Positions 34,289 to 43,668 of a stretch of DNA of 64,000 nucleotides are shown here, piece after piece (positions within the stretch are counted from its first letter, which is position 1; every line of letters starts with the position of its first letter). The position numbers and the translations under genes are program-made. The stretch spans positions 1-64,000 of the forward strand of contig CANTFL010000143.1 of the NCBI GenBank assembly GCA_947650285.1, given 5' to 3'. This DNA is from Hyaloperonospora brassicae. Its lineage: Eukaryota; Oomycota; Peronosporomycetes; Peronosporales; Peronosporaceae. Below the pieces are notes generated by a model. It was not told the origin of the DNA. It searched no databases and worked only from the letters and a program-made list of their open reading frames with translations.

Positions 34289-34822
34289 ATGGTCAAGTCG
34301 GACGTGTATAGCTCGCCAATCGTCTTCTCGCAGCTCGACCTGCGGGTCGGTAAGATCGTCGACGTGAAGGCGCACCCGAACTCCGAGCGCCACTATGTCG
34401 AGCAGGTCGACATTGGCAAAGGCGAGCGGCTCGAGATGGTCGCGGAGCATCAGCCGCACTTTGCCGAAGAGGAGCTGCTCGACCGCAAGGTCGTCGTGCT
34501 GTGCAATGTCAAGATGGTCAAAGTCGTGCGCCTGCGCTCGACGGGCCGGATCTTGCAAGTGACCGACGACAAGGGGAAGGTGGAGCTGCTGTGTCCGAGT
34601 CCCGAGGCGGAAGTGGGCGAGCGCGTGTACGCGAGTGGCGAGGAGCTCCAGGAGCCAGTGACGGCGATCCAAATGAAGAAGAACAAAGTGTGGGAGACGC
34701 TGTGCAAGGACATGAAGACGACCAACAAGTGCGAGGTCATGTACCGAGACCGGTACGTGGTGCGCTCGCGCGCGGGTCCCGTCTACGTCGAGTCGCTCAA
34801 GAAGGTGCCTGTGACCAAGTAA
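34289..34822 (+). CDS. tRNA-binding-domain (EMAPII/Arc1p-like) protein
   Basis: 177 residues. The core DLRVGKIVDVKAHPNSERHYVEQVDIG, followed by VVVLCNVK and the LLCPSP region, is the OB-fold tRNA-binding domain found at the C-terminus of Arc1p, EMAPII/p43 and some tyrosyl- or methionyl-tRNA synthetases. In those proteins it holds tRNA for the synthetase in the cytosol. Here it stands alone without a synthetase domain, so a trans-acting cofactor is likely, by analogy. The ATG at 34289 (MVKSDVYSS) is chosen over the in-frame ATG at 34103. The domain starts just after it and the 62 extra residues look like translated leader. Strong GC at third positions. Confidence 0.88.
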   Translation: MVKSDVYSSPIVFSQLDLRVGKIVDVKAHPNSERHYVEQVDIGKGERLEMVAEHQPHFAEEELLDRKVVVLCNVKMVKVVRLRSTGRILQVTDDKGKVELLCPSPEAEVGERVYASGEELQEPVTAIQMKKNKVWETLCKDMKTTNKCEVMYRDRYVVRSRAGPVYVESLKKVPVTK

Positions 34823-36612
34823 AGCTCTTGTAGCTCATTGCAGAGAGAAAGAGAGACAAAGTCTTCAGTGGGGGAAGGACAACAATACATGTTTTGAGGT
34901 GGTGGTTTTTGTGCCGTGAGGATGATGGAGACAGTGAGTGAGTGGTGTTGGTGATAGTCGGGATGCATATATTGGATAGGGTCGGCCCCTGATGTGGGGT
35001 CAGTAGACCGTAGACGTCGGTAATGGCTGCCTCGCCATGTTCGAAGATCCTGCCAGGAACCAGTTTTGCGAACTGCTACACTGACGCCAGCTCACCCACC
35101 CAGACAGGTCGTTCGCGGTCGATAGTGTGGTTCTGTCTCATCCTTGCTGTATTCCGCTCCACCCACCCATCTTGACGATAGTAATGATCCAACTCTGAAG
35201 TGCTGGCTAGACGTCGAGCAGATCTTCCTGCGGCGGGAACGATGCCGTCCAGATGGGTGTTTCTACACTAGGAGTCAACTTGGTAAATTGATGGTCTAAG
35301 AACGGCTTCATGTGTCAACATCAACAATTGCGGTCCGCTACAATCGATCGCATTCATTGACAACATGAGTCGTTCGGCTTCGTTGTGACTGCTCCGTCGT
35401 CCTGGAATCTAGCTGACAACAGCGTTACTAGCGTTACCGACGTGTGAATAAATGATTGCTATACCACGTGAACGGATGAATGGACAGATCTCACATGTAA
35501 GTCCACATTCGATCGGATGGTCCACAGAGCGGTTACAGCTTGCGAGAACCGAATCTATAGCTCAAAGAGCGTCTCCGGAACCGATCGAGCGTGCGGTCGT
35601 TGTGTATCGTGGACGACAAAGGATCTGCTCCATCATACGTTGTCAAGCGGACAGCCAACCACTCACTCTTACGGGTCTTTTTGTAGGTCTGAACAAAGCC
35701 GTGTGAACTCAATGGAGTTTCCACGAGCACTTGTGATTGCACTTCGCTGCCTGCCTCAAGTGTCGGTTTTCAACAAGCCAAGGTAAGGTTCAGCCCTCGT
35801 CGGGTCTTATCGCATGGACACTATCACTTATTGTCCAAGTAGGTGAGCGACCGGCTTTCCTACTCTCTGACCTCAAAAGCAGCACCGCTTGTCGCCTTTA
35901 CACGATCGAACGTTACGCGGTAGCTGGATTACTTACCTGGTTGCACAATCTGACATGGATGCAGTCACATGTCCTTTCGCCTCAAGTGTTGTTGAGTGTA
36001 ATGTTCAGCATCTCACTCTATCTGGTCAGGACGTAGTGTCCATCTCCATCATTCGTGCGAACGGCGTCGTGGCATGAAGCGAACAAAGTTTGTCGGGCTA
36101 TTCGCTGGATTCGGATAAGTGGTGTCGTTACGTAGTAAAAGTCATTTGGTACCACCACGTCATGCACTGTCCATATTCAATCTCAGTGCATGAATATTTT
36201 GCACAGCCTAACCATGTTGAGCACATTGAGAGCAAATGTAGCAGGTAATATGCTCATTGCTCATCACTCACACACAGTCGGGTGATAGGCACACGTAAGC
36301 ACACGAAAGGCTTTATAGAAATGTGGTCCCAATGTTTCCCAAGTATACAATGACGGCGACATGTCGCCGTCGTGGCGTTGTGCCTTGCACGCAAAACAAA
36401 ATACCAAGTTGTGGGGCAACGATGTAGGATGGCCAAATGACGTGAGCAGAACAACTGGGATACAAAAATTACGACTGGAATGGGCTAAAAATTCTCTGGC
36501 ACTTGGCACTTGGAATGAAATAGGCTTCAGGACGGGATGGAAACCCCTATGAATATTCAGGGGATGAATAGACCAACGACGTAACTCATATTTCAATCGC
36601 GGAAAAGATCGC
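34823..36612. other. 1.8 kb intergenic, no gene recognised
   Basis: Short frames without recognisable content on both strands. No tRNA, repeat or transposon signature found. Unusually long for this gene island. Confidence 0.5.
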
Positions 36613-37513
36613 ATGACAAAGCTGAGCACTCTGCTGGGCTCTCGGTCCGAGGCGATGTTTGAGTGCATGTACACGAAGCACAAGACGCAAAAGCGCAAGA
36701 TATGGCAAGATGGGTTTGTGAGGCTCTCTGCCTCGCGCAAACTCGTCGTCTATGCCGACGACGACGGGGCGGCTGGAAAAGCCATTGACGACGCCAAGTT
36801 GACTTCGGTGGACTGGGATGGCAAGGACGAGGAGTACATTGAGACGTCCAAGTGCGTCTTTTGTTGCCTTGTGTCACATACACAATCGATTGGTGCTGCT
36901 ACATGGAGATGACGCTGCTTGCCATTGCCACAGGTTTCTAGTCGAGATTGTCAACGAGACGCCCGTTATCTCGACAGCGTCCACCGTCTCGAACCAAACG
37001 AGTCGTCAGGCTTTTGATAGCAACAAGGCAACAGCTCGACCGGGACTTCCTGCGAGGTCTTCCGAGTCGAAATTCCGCACACCAATCAGTCGCGGTCTGC
37101 AGCGGCAGGTTAGACTCGGCGCATCAGATCGAGTGCAGCACCCGCACAGTCGCCACACAGATACATCGTACAGTGCGCCAGCTCCAGTTCTGTCATCATC
37201 AGCAGCGGTAGCACCACCACCGACTTCTGATCCGTGTTTCGACTTTGTCCGCAACCCGACGTCTGAGTGGAACTACGTTGCCAACGCCATGTGCCGCACG
37301 CGTACGTCCTCAACCACTTCACGACACTGTCCGAAAGTATGTGCGATGATAACTCGATATCTCCACTGACTTGCGCGTTTGTTGTGATCAGCCGATGAAG
37401 TGCTCGCGTTGCTGGAAACGTAATGTGCGAACGCAACAAGTGCGGCAAGAACAGTCCTGCATCGCTTGGGGGTTTGTCAATACAAGAACAACAAAAACCA
37501 CAGCGTCCCCTAA
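36613..37513 (+). CDS. DUF2439 / ZGRF1-N-domain protein
   Basis: Exon 1 (36613-36851) encodes FECMYTKHKTQKRKIWQDGF and ends DEEYIETSK. A GT..AG intron (36852-36933, 82 bp) follows, and exon 2 resumes FLVEIVNETP. This is the DUF2439 domain at the N-terminus of ZGRF1, yeast Mte1 and fission yeast Dbl2, proteins that bind recombination helicases and act at D-loops and broken forks. Exon 2 continues with a Ser/Thr-rich linker. The 3' end is uncertain. A 54-bp candidate intron (37337-37390) leads to a third exon ending at 37513, giving about 254 residues with a Cys-rich tail (PMKCSRCWKR). Without it the frame stops at 37369. No helicase domain or GRF zinc finger is present, as in Mte1/Dbl2. Confidence 0.7.
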
Positions 37514-37549
37514 CTAAGCTGCGGCATTCCGTGTCGTGGAATCGTCTCT

Positions 37550-37798
37550 TCATTCAATGCACAACTGATCCCACGAGTCCGACGTCCCCATGAGCACATT
37601 CGAGTACATGCCGCGGTCGTCCTGCTGGATCTCCATGTAGCCCCTTCGTTGCGTATAGTCGCGCAGGAGCTTCAGCAGCACTACGCCCAAGAGCACTGCG
37701 AGCACGCACGCGCACATGTCGTACAATATGTTTTCGCCTCCTGCGTCGCTCTCTCCATGTGCAAAAGCTGCTGCGCATACTGCCATCTGCTTGCGCAC
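37550..37798 (-). CDS. small single-pass membrane protein, 82 residues
   Basis: The frame from the ATG at 37798 has about 25 polar residues, a transmembrane segment (MCACVLAVLLGVVLLKLL, about 28-45), then a charged cytosolic-like tail (DYTQRRGYMEIQQDD) ending at a TGA. Third positions are strongly G/C, as in neighbouring genes, which supports coding. Its stop lies only 37 bases from that of the DUF2439 gene, so the two converge. Family and function not recognised. A longer overlapping frame on the same strand (37554-37832) is a shadow. Confidence 0.62.
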   Translation of the reverse strand: MRKQMAVCAAAFAHGESDAGGENILYDMCACVLAVLLGVVLLKLLRDYTQRRGYMEIQQDDRGMYSNVLMGTSDSWDQLCIE

Positions 37799-38045
37799 CT
37801 GGTGACTCGAGCGCGTTTAAAATACCGACCACTGTAGTTTACCACACGACAGTCCTTTATTATGGTTAGTTCATGAGAAGAAAAAGATAGATACATGTAG
37901 CCATGTCGTGCACAGTGTGTGTACACACACGCAAGTCTCAACACAACGTACGTACGTACGTAAGCAGATACGTAACAGGGAATCGCAATTGCAACCATAA
38001 CATCCACCCGCCACGCTACATACATACAGCATTCACCTACGCCCT

Positions 38046-39569
38046 TCATTCGTCGTAGATAATAAACGTCGTGTTGCTAATGTCGCGGCGACTGACCTGT
38101 TGGCCCAGTTCGCCCCGTCGGATCTCGTCCGGATTGTTCCGCGAGTGCAAAATGCAGCTCAGGCATACTTTGACGCGCGTGGTCTCCAAGTCCACGAGCA
38201 CTGCCATCTTGCGGCAGCAGCGGCCACAGCTCACGTCGCCACAGACGCGACAGTCGTGGCGTTTGCGCAGAAACGAGAAGGCGTGTTGGCACACGTTGCA
38301 GTTCCGTTGCTGCTTGTCCTTGTCGCCGCTCGTGAACGACCGGTGCTTGCGGTTCACGATGACCCGCTGGCGATCCGTCAAGACGTGATTCCCCATACTC
38401 GTCTTCTCGGCATGCGCGCGCACGTTTGCGAGCCGCGCCGCTGCTTGCTCGAGCCATTGCGACCGTCGAGCTGAGCACTTGCTCTTGGGGTCGAGATGCG
38501 AGGCAAACGTCACTTCAACGACCCCGGGCGTCGCGGTCTCTTGCACCGTGTACACTTCACAGCGGATCGACGCGCGCACGTACTTGGGCGACGTCCGCAA
38601 CTCGGGCACGCGGATGGACTCGATGATGCGGTAGCCAATCAACTTGCCATCGGCCGTCGTGCTCACGTCCGTGTAGTCGAGGTACACGAGATCGAGTGGC
38701 GTCGTGCCAAACGGGTTCTTGATCGCCTGGTACTTGAGCCCGCAGTGGAAGTAGCGCGAGCTCGTGGGCTCGGCGCACGAGGCCAAGATCTTGGCTTCCA
38801 GCACTTGGTCGGTCCCGAGAATGACCTTTTGCGCCTCGAGGAACGCGTCCGTCGTGTCGCCAGCCGCTAAGATCGACATGACGTTCTTCACCGACGCGTT
38901 CACTTGCGTGACGCCGCGCACTTCGCAGCGCGAGCGCTTGGACTTGAACAGCTGCACGCCGTTCTTGGTCTTGGCAGCTTCCCAGTTGGATCCACTGGCG
39001 TCGCCGTGTTCCAGCAGCGACAGGTTGGCCGTCGGCTCCTGGTAATGGCTCTGGTGGCTGCTGTCGGCCACGTCCGTCGAGGCAAACGCCAGCGCAATGC
39101 TGTACCGCCGCTTGATGTAACTGAAGCACCCGACCTTCTGCGCCGCGCTGAGCAGCGACGACGACGACGACGCGTCTTCGGACGACACGACGCAGTCGTT
39201 TTTCTCGACCACTGATCGGCACCGCACGCGCTCGGCGGCGCTCGGGCCACGGAGCAGGAAACTGTCGTGCATCACGTCGGCCTGTTCGCCGTCGCTGTCG
39301 CTGTCGCCCGTGAGGCTGTCGCCCTTCTGACTGCTGACAACGCGGCCGCTGATCGACGTCGCCTGAAATCGACGCGGCGGCAGCGGACCTCCTGACCACA
39401 GCTCTGGTGGTTTGTGGTCGTGCCCCATCGTGGCCAGTCGATGGTACTCGGGACTATTCGGTCGGCTCGCGCTACTGGTCGTCGTAGCGGCACTTATGCG
39501 GAACGCTGTCGCCTGCAGCACTTCGCTCGCCATAACGCGCTGTTGAAAAGGCGCGCGGGGCAATGGCAC
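38046..39569 (-). CDS. START-like domain plus FYVE zinc finger protein
   Basis: 507 residues, no intron. The middle (about 170-390) looks like a START/Bet v1-type lipid-binding domain (WEAAKTKNGVQLFKSKRS, LDLVYLDYTDV, IRVPELRTS). A FYVE-type zinc finger follows at about 423-472, with CNVC, RKRHDCRVCGDVSCGRC and VCLSC; the RKRHDCRVCG block corresponds to the basic R+HHC+ motif that binds phosphatidylinositol 3-phosphate on endosomes. START-FYVE fusions are greatly expanded in oomycetes. A role in lipid recognition at endosomal membranes is inferred. The first ATG is taken; a second at 39533 (MASEVLQATAF) is possible. Third positions are very GC-rich. Confidence 0.9.
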   Translation of the reverse strand: MPLPRAPFQQRVMASEVLQATAFRISAATTTSSASRPNSPEYHRLATMGHDHKPPELWSGGPLPPRRFQATSISGRVVSSQKGDSLTGDSDSDGEQADVMHDSFLLRGPSAAERVRCRSVVEKNDCVVSSEDASSSSSLLSAAQKVGCFSYIKRRYSIALAFASTDVADSSHQSHYQEPTANLSLLEHGDASGSNWEAAKTKNGVQLFKSKRSRCEVRGVTQVNASVKNVMSILAAGDTTDAFLEAQKVILGTDQVLEAKILASCAEPTSSRYFHCGLKYQAIKNPFGTTPLDLVYLDYTDVSTTADGKLIGYRIIESIRVPELRTSPKYVRASIRCEVYTVQETATPGVVEVTFASHLDPKSKCSARRSQWLEQAAARLANVRAHAEKTSMGNHVLTDRQRVIVNRKHRSFTSGDKDKQQRNCNVCQHAFSFLRKRHDCRVCGDVSCGRCCRKMAVLVDLETTRVKVCLSCILHSRNNPDEIRRGELGQQVSRRDISNTTFIIYDE

Positions 39570-39686
39570 AAGTCAAAGTGCGGTTGTCCAACCGGCAAAC
39601 GGTCGTCGGCGTCACGTGGTGTCGTTTTTTGTGTGGCCGCGCGACGGCGTTGCGAGTCGCACGTATCACTGACTCGAAAAAGGGCA

Positions 39687-39696
39687 CTGCTATTGT

Positions 39697-39731
<35 letters not shown>

Positions 39732-39975
39732 TTGTTGTTGTTGTCGTTGCTGCTGCTGTACCGACTTCTACTGCTACTTCTGCTACGGCTGCAGCTGCTA
39801 CAGCGGGTGGTGTGTACTTTGAGGGGAGCGTTTTGGGTTGTGAAGGACAGAAGGTGGAGGTGGAAGTCGTCGTAGTAGAAGTAGAAGTCGTTGCGGTAGT
39901 GGTCGTAGTCGTAGTCGTAGTAGAAGTTGTGGTAGTAGTAGTTGTTGTTGTAGTTGTGGTGATGGTGGTAGTTGC
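39687..39975. repeat. trinucleotide repeat tracts upstream of the START-FYVE gene
   Basis: Two blocks: imperfect TTG/CTG units at about 39692-39772, and GTA/GTT/GTC units at about 39843-39970. They lie in the probable 5' leader or promoter of the START-FYVE gene and create long spurious frames on both strands (poly-Val on plus, poly-Asn and Tyr/His on minus). Confidence 0.85.
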
Positions 39976-40287
39976 GTCGTTTTTTTTTCAGGCATGTCCC
40001 AATTGAGGCGTGTGGCCCAAAGGACGTGCGCGTGAGGATCGGCGCCGTTTTGGTTCCCACACTCCTTCTGGTGTTCCGTCGTTTCTCTAGGGGCTGCGGC
40101 CTCGTTTCGTCCGCCAGCTGGCGCGTGGCCGAACGTGGTTTCGGAGCATTTCTTTCGCGGCAGGACGACGGCCGCACGAGGAAGCAGATGGAACGGCCGC
40201 GACAGGCACATTGGTGACTATGCCGAACGAAGGCAAAACACACGACCCGCGGGTCCCGATGCGGACGGTGAGGACTCCATTGGGTGT

Positions 40288-40629
40288 TCATTGCCTGTGC
40301 ACGTTTATCGACAGGAGCAATGGCGTTTCCCGACGCTTTGTCGTTTCCACGACGTGCACCGCTTCTCGACTAGACCGATCCGTGCACCTGTTCTCCCAAT
40401 CGTCGCTGGGAGTCCGAACCTTGTGGTCGATTGTGGCCAGCAGCACCTTCTTTTGACTCGTGGCAACGCCGTGCACGACGTCCCTTTGCACGTTACCGAG
40501 CAGCTTGGCGTCGCTGGCGCGAAGACAGCCAAAAGGCAGGATGGTCAGTCCCGTCGTGCCCTTGTGCACGAAGGGGTTTACTGTACCGAAGCAAAGAGCG
40601 TTTGGATTATTCCGACGTGCACTGCCCAT
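40288..40629 (-). CDS. hypothetical protein, 113 residues
   Basis: The minus-strand frame from the ATG at 40629 contains GTVNPFVHKGTTGLTILPFG and ASDAKLLGNVQRDVV. From about codon 18 onward its third positions are almost all G or C, like real genes here, while the competing plus-strand frame (40135-40848) shows no such pattern. The first 17 codons are less biased, and CGGTACAG just before TAAACCCC could be an intron acceptor, so the true start may lie in an upstream exon. It could also continue into a further exon. Family not recognised. Confidence 0.4.
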   Translation of the reverse strand: MGSARRNNPNALCFGTVNPFVHKGTTGLTILPFGCLRASDAKLLGNVQRDVVHGVATSQKKVLLATIDHKVRTPSDDWENRCTDRSSREAVHVVETTKRRETPLLLSINVHRQ

Positions 40630-41228
40630 GTAAACAAAGGCACTGGCAAATGTGTGATTGCCCGGCTATGCAGCACACGAAACTCGCGTCTTTGTCGACG
40701 TGTACGTACGTGCCTAAGCGATCGCGCTACGCCGTCGTGCGCAAGTCAGGTCCAGGCCACATATCTATATATATTCGCTGGAAGTATGCGCCAGCCACAG
40801 CATAGCACGTTCGACTATACACTTGGGGCTTTATATCGAAGTACCTGACTCTAGACCGGCTTTGATTTGACACTGGCGCTTCTGTACAAATGCCGAGTCA
40901 GTATGTTGTTGATGTTGCAAAGCGTGAGGTGTATTCGAGTCAGTAGTGTCATGCTAACGACTGTACTTTCGTTTCGATTGTCTTAACACAGCGAGTTACA
41001 ACGTTATCACGAATGGCCGACTTTGCTATATCCACGAGTGAATTCTCCAGTGTACTTAGCTGACGGGCCGTGCAAAAGGTCAAGATCAATTATGCAGTGG
41101 CGGATCACTAGTGCATTGTTAAGAGGCCGTGAGATTTGCTTGAGCTCCAGTCACAAGGTACACGCGCACAACGCGAAGTCCCCGTCACGAATCAATTGAA
41201 TGATATGCAGGCGATAATGACTGAGCTT
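40630..41228. other. intergenic, nothing recognised
   Basis: Between the hypothetical minus-strand gene and the 3' end of eIF3d. Only short frames. Confidence 0.5.
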
Positions 41229-43389
41229 TTACTCGTCATTTTCGTCATCGTCATCCTCGCCCTCTTCGTCGAACGTGTCAGGGGGCACCGAGAAAAGCCG
41301 AATGATTGGCTTGTTCGGGTCCTTCATGATCACGTACTTGCCTTCTGGCTGCTCCAGCAGCAGCTCTGACAACATCTTTACAATGCCCCACGTGCTGTTC
41401 TGGTTGAGAGCTATTTGCGTCGCAAACGTGCTCGGGACATACGACTGCATGCCCAGCACAACGTGCGAGTACGGATCCTTAAAGTTCGAGCGAGACACGT
41501 AACCCAACTTCATCTCGTCCAGGCCGCCCAGAAGCGCCTGGGCAGTCCATCTGGCCAGCTTGCACGAGTTGTTCTTGAGCTCATTTGCCAAGATGGCGCC
41601 ACGCTGGAACGATAAAGCAAGAAGCAGCAAGATCAAGTCAGTAAAAGGCTACGAAACAAAAGCGATGCGATAAACAGCGTGCAAGGAAGCAATGCTTGGG
41701 TCTCTCCTCGTGTATAGCTTCCTCATCAAGAGTGTAGGAATAGCGTATATACAAAGTTGTGGGCATTCATCGAGACCCGTACACCGCAACACAAACCAAC
41801 AAGCAGGAGCAGCTCTGTGGTGCTCTAATACACTCGTTCTCAGCGACCATGAGGTTGGCACGACCGAGACTTTCGAGAGTCATCATCGAACACAAGAGCT
41901 CCCACACATGCGATATACATTGGCACTCCTCATGCAGTAGCGGACTTTCAGACATCCTCTCTCCTCATCATGAGTGTAGGAATAGCGTATATAGAATATC
42001 AACATCACCAAGTCCGGCATACCGCCACGTCCAAACAAACACACAAACATCCACACGCACAGCGCATTCACACATAGCCCGATGCAACTACACCAGCACA
42101 CCACGCACCTGAGAGTCAATTTTTTTGCGCCACTCGATCGCGCCCGGGAACTTGGGGTCGTACTCGTTCAGCGCGTACGTGTTCACGTACTGCTGCTGGC
42201 CTCTTTTGAGCGCCACCGCCTGCACTTCGCAACGAGCCACCAAATTCATACCGCCACCCATGTCGAACTTTCGGTAACGGTAAGCGCAGCTGGCTGGCTT
42301 GGCGTCGTCACTAGCAAACGGATTGGCTTCGTCACACTTCTTGAAGAAAGCCCCGTTGCCGCTCTTGAGTACTTGCTGCGATATGTTCTGGTTAATCATA
42401 GTCGCTTCCAGACTAAGACGATCGGGGTGGTTCATGTGGTCAGGGTCGTCCTCACTAGGCGGATCTGACGCATTTTCGTTGACCGTAAGGAGATCAAACG
42501 TGGAACTATCGCGCTTGTCAAAGAACAACATGTTGTTCACACGCTGGGCCACAATGTCCCATGGAAACACAGAGCGTGTGGCCGCCATCAGATGCGCCAA
42601 GATAGCATCCGTAGCAAACACGGTAGCTTCTCCCTGCTGTGCGAGCTCTTCAATGACCGGATCATCGGTCGTTGTGACGTAATAAAAGTCACGGTCGTCG
42701 TAACGATGCACGCGCGTGTTCGTGCGACTAGTAATCCGGTCAAACGCAGCATCGTACTCGCGCAGTTCTCCACACCACTTCAAGTCCTGACTCTTGGGAA
42801 TATTCGCCTGCAGTTTGGTTAGCTGCTGGAGCTCAAACTGGTCAATGAGGTTCCAGCTCGCCTGCACCGCGACAGACGCAGCGCGATCGGCCTGCACCTC
42901 GTCGCGACGTCGGAATGTGAATTGGCGACGTGCGTTGCTCAGACGATCCCATCGCTTGTTCTGTTTCTGCATACCCTTCATACGGAGCTGCGCCGAGGAC
43001 GTTGTCGCGGCGTTCGCGTCCGGTTTGTCGCCGTAGCTATGGCGTCCGCCGGCTCCACGTCCACCGCGACCGCCAAAGCGCTGCTGGTTCCACGTCGGAC
43101 GCAGGCGGTCCTCGTTCTTCGGGCGCGTGCCCTTGGACGTGTCGACCAGTTGGAACGTCGCGTCCTCCTTCGAGTCGTGCTTGTACTGGAACTCGGCATT
43201 CACACCCGACGGGTCGCGCACGTAGCGCCCCCCACGCGGCGCGTAGTTGCTGACAAAGTCCGCGGCTTTGCCCAACTTGTCGCCCTTGTTGAAAGGCGCA
43301 TACGGCACGTTGAGGAACTGCTCGGGCAGCACTGTGGGGCCCCAGCCAGTGGCGTTCACGTCGATGCGAGGGGTCTCGTACGACGCCAT
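41229..43389 (-). CDS. EIF3D: eukaryotic translation initiation factor 3 subunit D (eIF3d), two exons
   Basis: Subunit of the eIF3 complex that binds the 40S ribosome; eIF3d can also bind the mRNA cap directly on some messages. Exons are 42109-43389 (427 codons) and 41229-41603 (124 residues plus stop), giving 551 residues, the usual size. The start MASYETPRIDVNATGWGPT and the blocks FNKGDKLGKAADF, RPTWNQQRF, FTFRRRDEV, DRITSRTNTRVHRYDDR, MGGGMNLVARCEV and, after the splice, RGAILANELKNNSCKLARW and EMKLGYVSR mark the family. The C-terminus is acidic (EEGEDDDDEND). The splice (CAG|GTGCGT to CCAG|CGTGGC) keeps phase 0. The intron is 505 bp, far longer than the others here. Confidence 0.96.
41604..42108 (-). 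other. long eIF3d intron with an internal duplication
   Basis: A segment near 41724-41755 (AGTGTAGGAATAGCGTATAT) recurs at about 41972-41991. The surrounding sequence (CTCTCCTC upstream, a run of ACAAACC/AAACAAAC downstream) is also similar, pointing to a diverged duplication of roughly 245 bp. On the gene's own strand an ATGATGA (41886-41880) and a CTGA (41843-41840) are flanked by complementary GTTC and GAAC, a box C/D snoRNA-like arrangement. It is short (47 bases from box C to box D). Confidence 0.5.
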
Positions 43390-43668
43390 GGACGACGAAT
43401 GATCGATCTTGACAAACGTCTAGGGACCAGTCAAATGGGGGAGCTACGGTCACGGATTCGGTACAAAAGAGTGTGGAAGATGTGTGGCACACGGAACGAA
43501 CAGGAGGCACAAAGTGGCTACACAAATCGGATGGATCGCGCTTGAGATCGCGAGACTAGACAAGGATATGGCTACACTCGTTCTTGTCTACTGACCTTTT
43601 GCTGTATCCACTACGGTAGTACATCTTCGTAGAGGCTACAGGTATCGACCGGAACGATTGTGAACGGC

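Noticed and set aside
38557..39399. 280-codon minus-strand frame inside the START-FYVE gene
   Set aside because: Shifted-frame shadow of a GC-rich gene, with Arg/Gly/Ala-rich low-complexity translation.
39494..40291. 265-codon minus-strand frame and the 147-codon plus-strand frame at 39563-40006
   Set aside because: Both are produced by trinucleotide repeats (poly-Asn, His/Tyr runs, poly-Val). No start context or domain.
40135..40848. 237-codon plus-strand frame
   Set aside because: Codon third positions are not biased, while the opposite strand (40288-40629) shows clear G/C bias in the same DNA.
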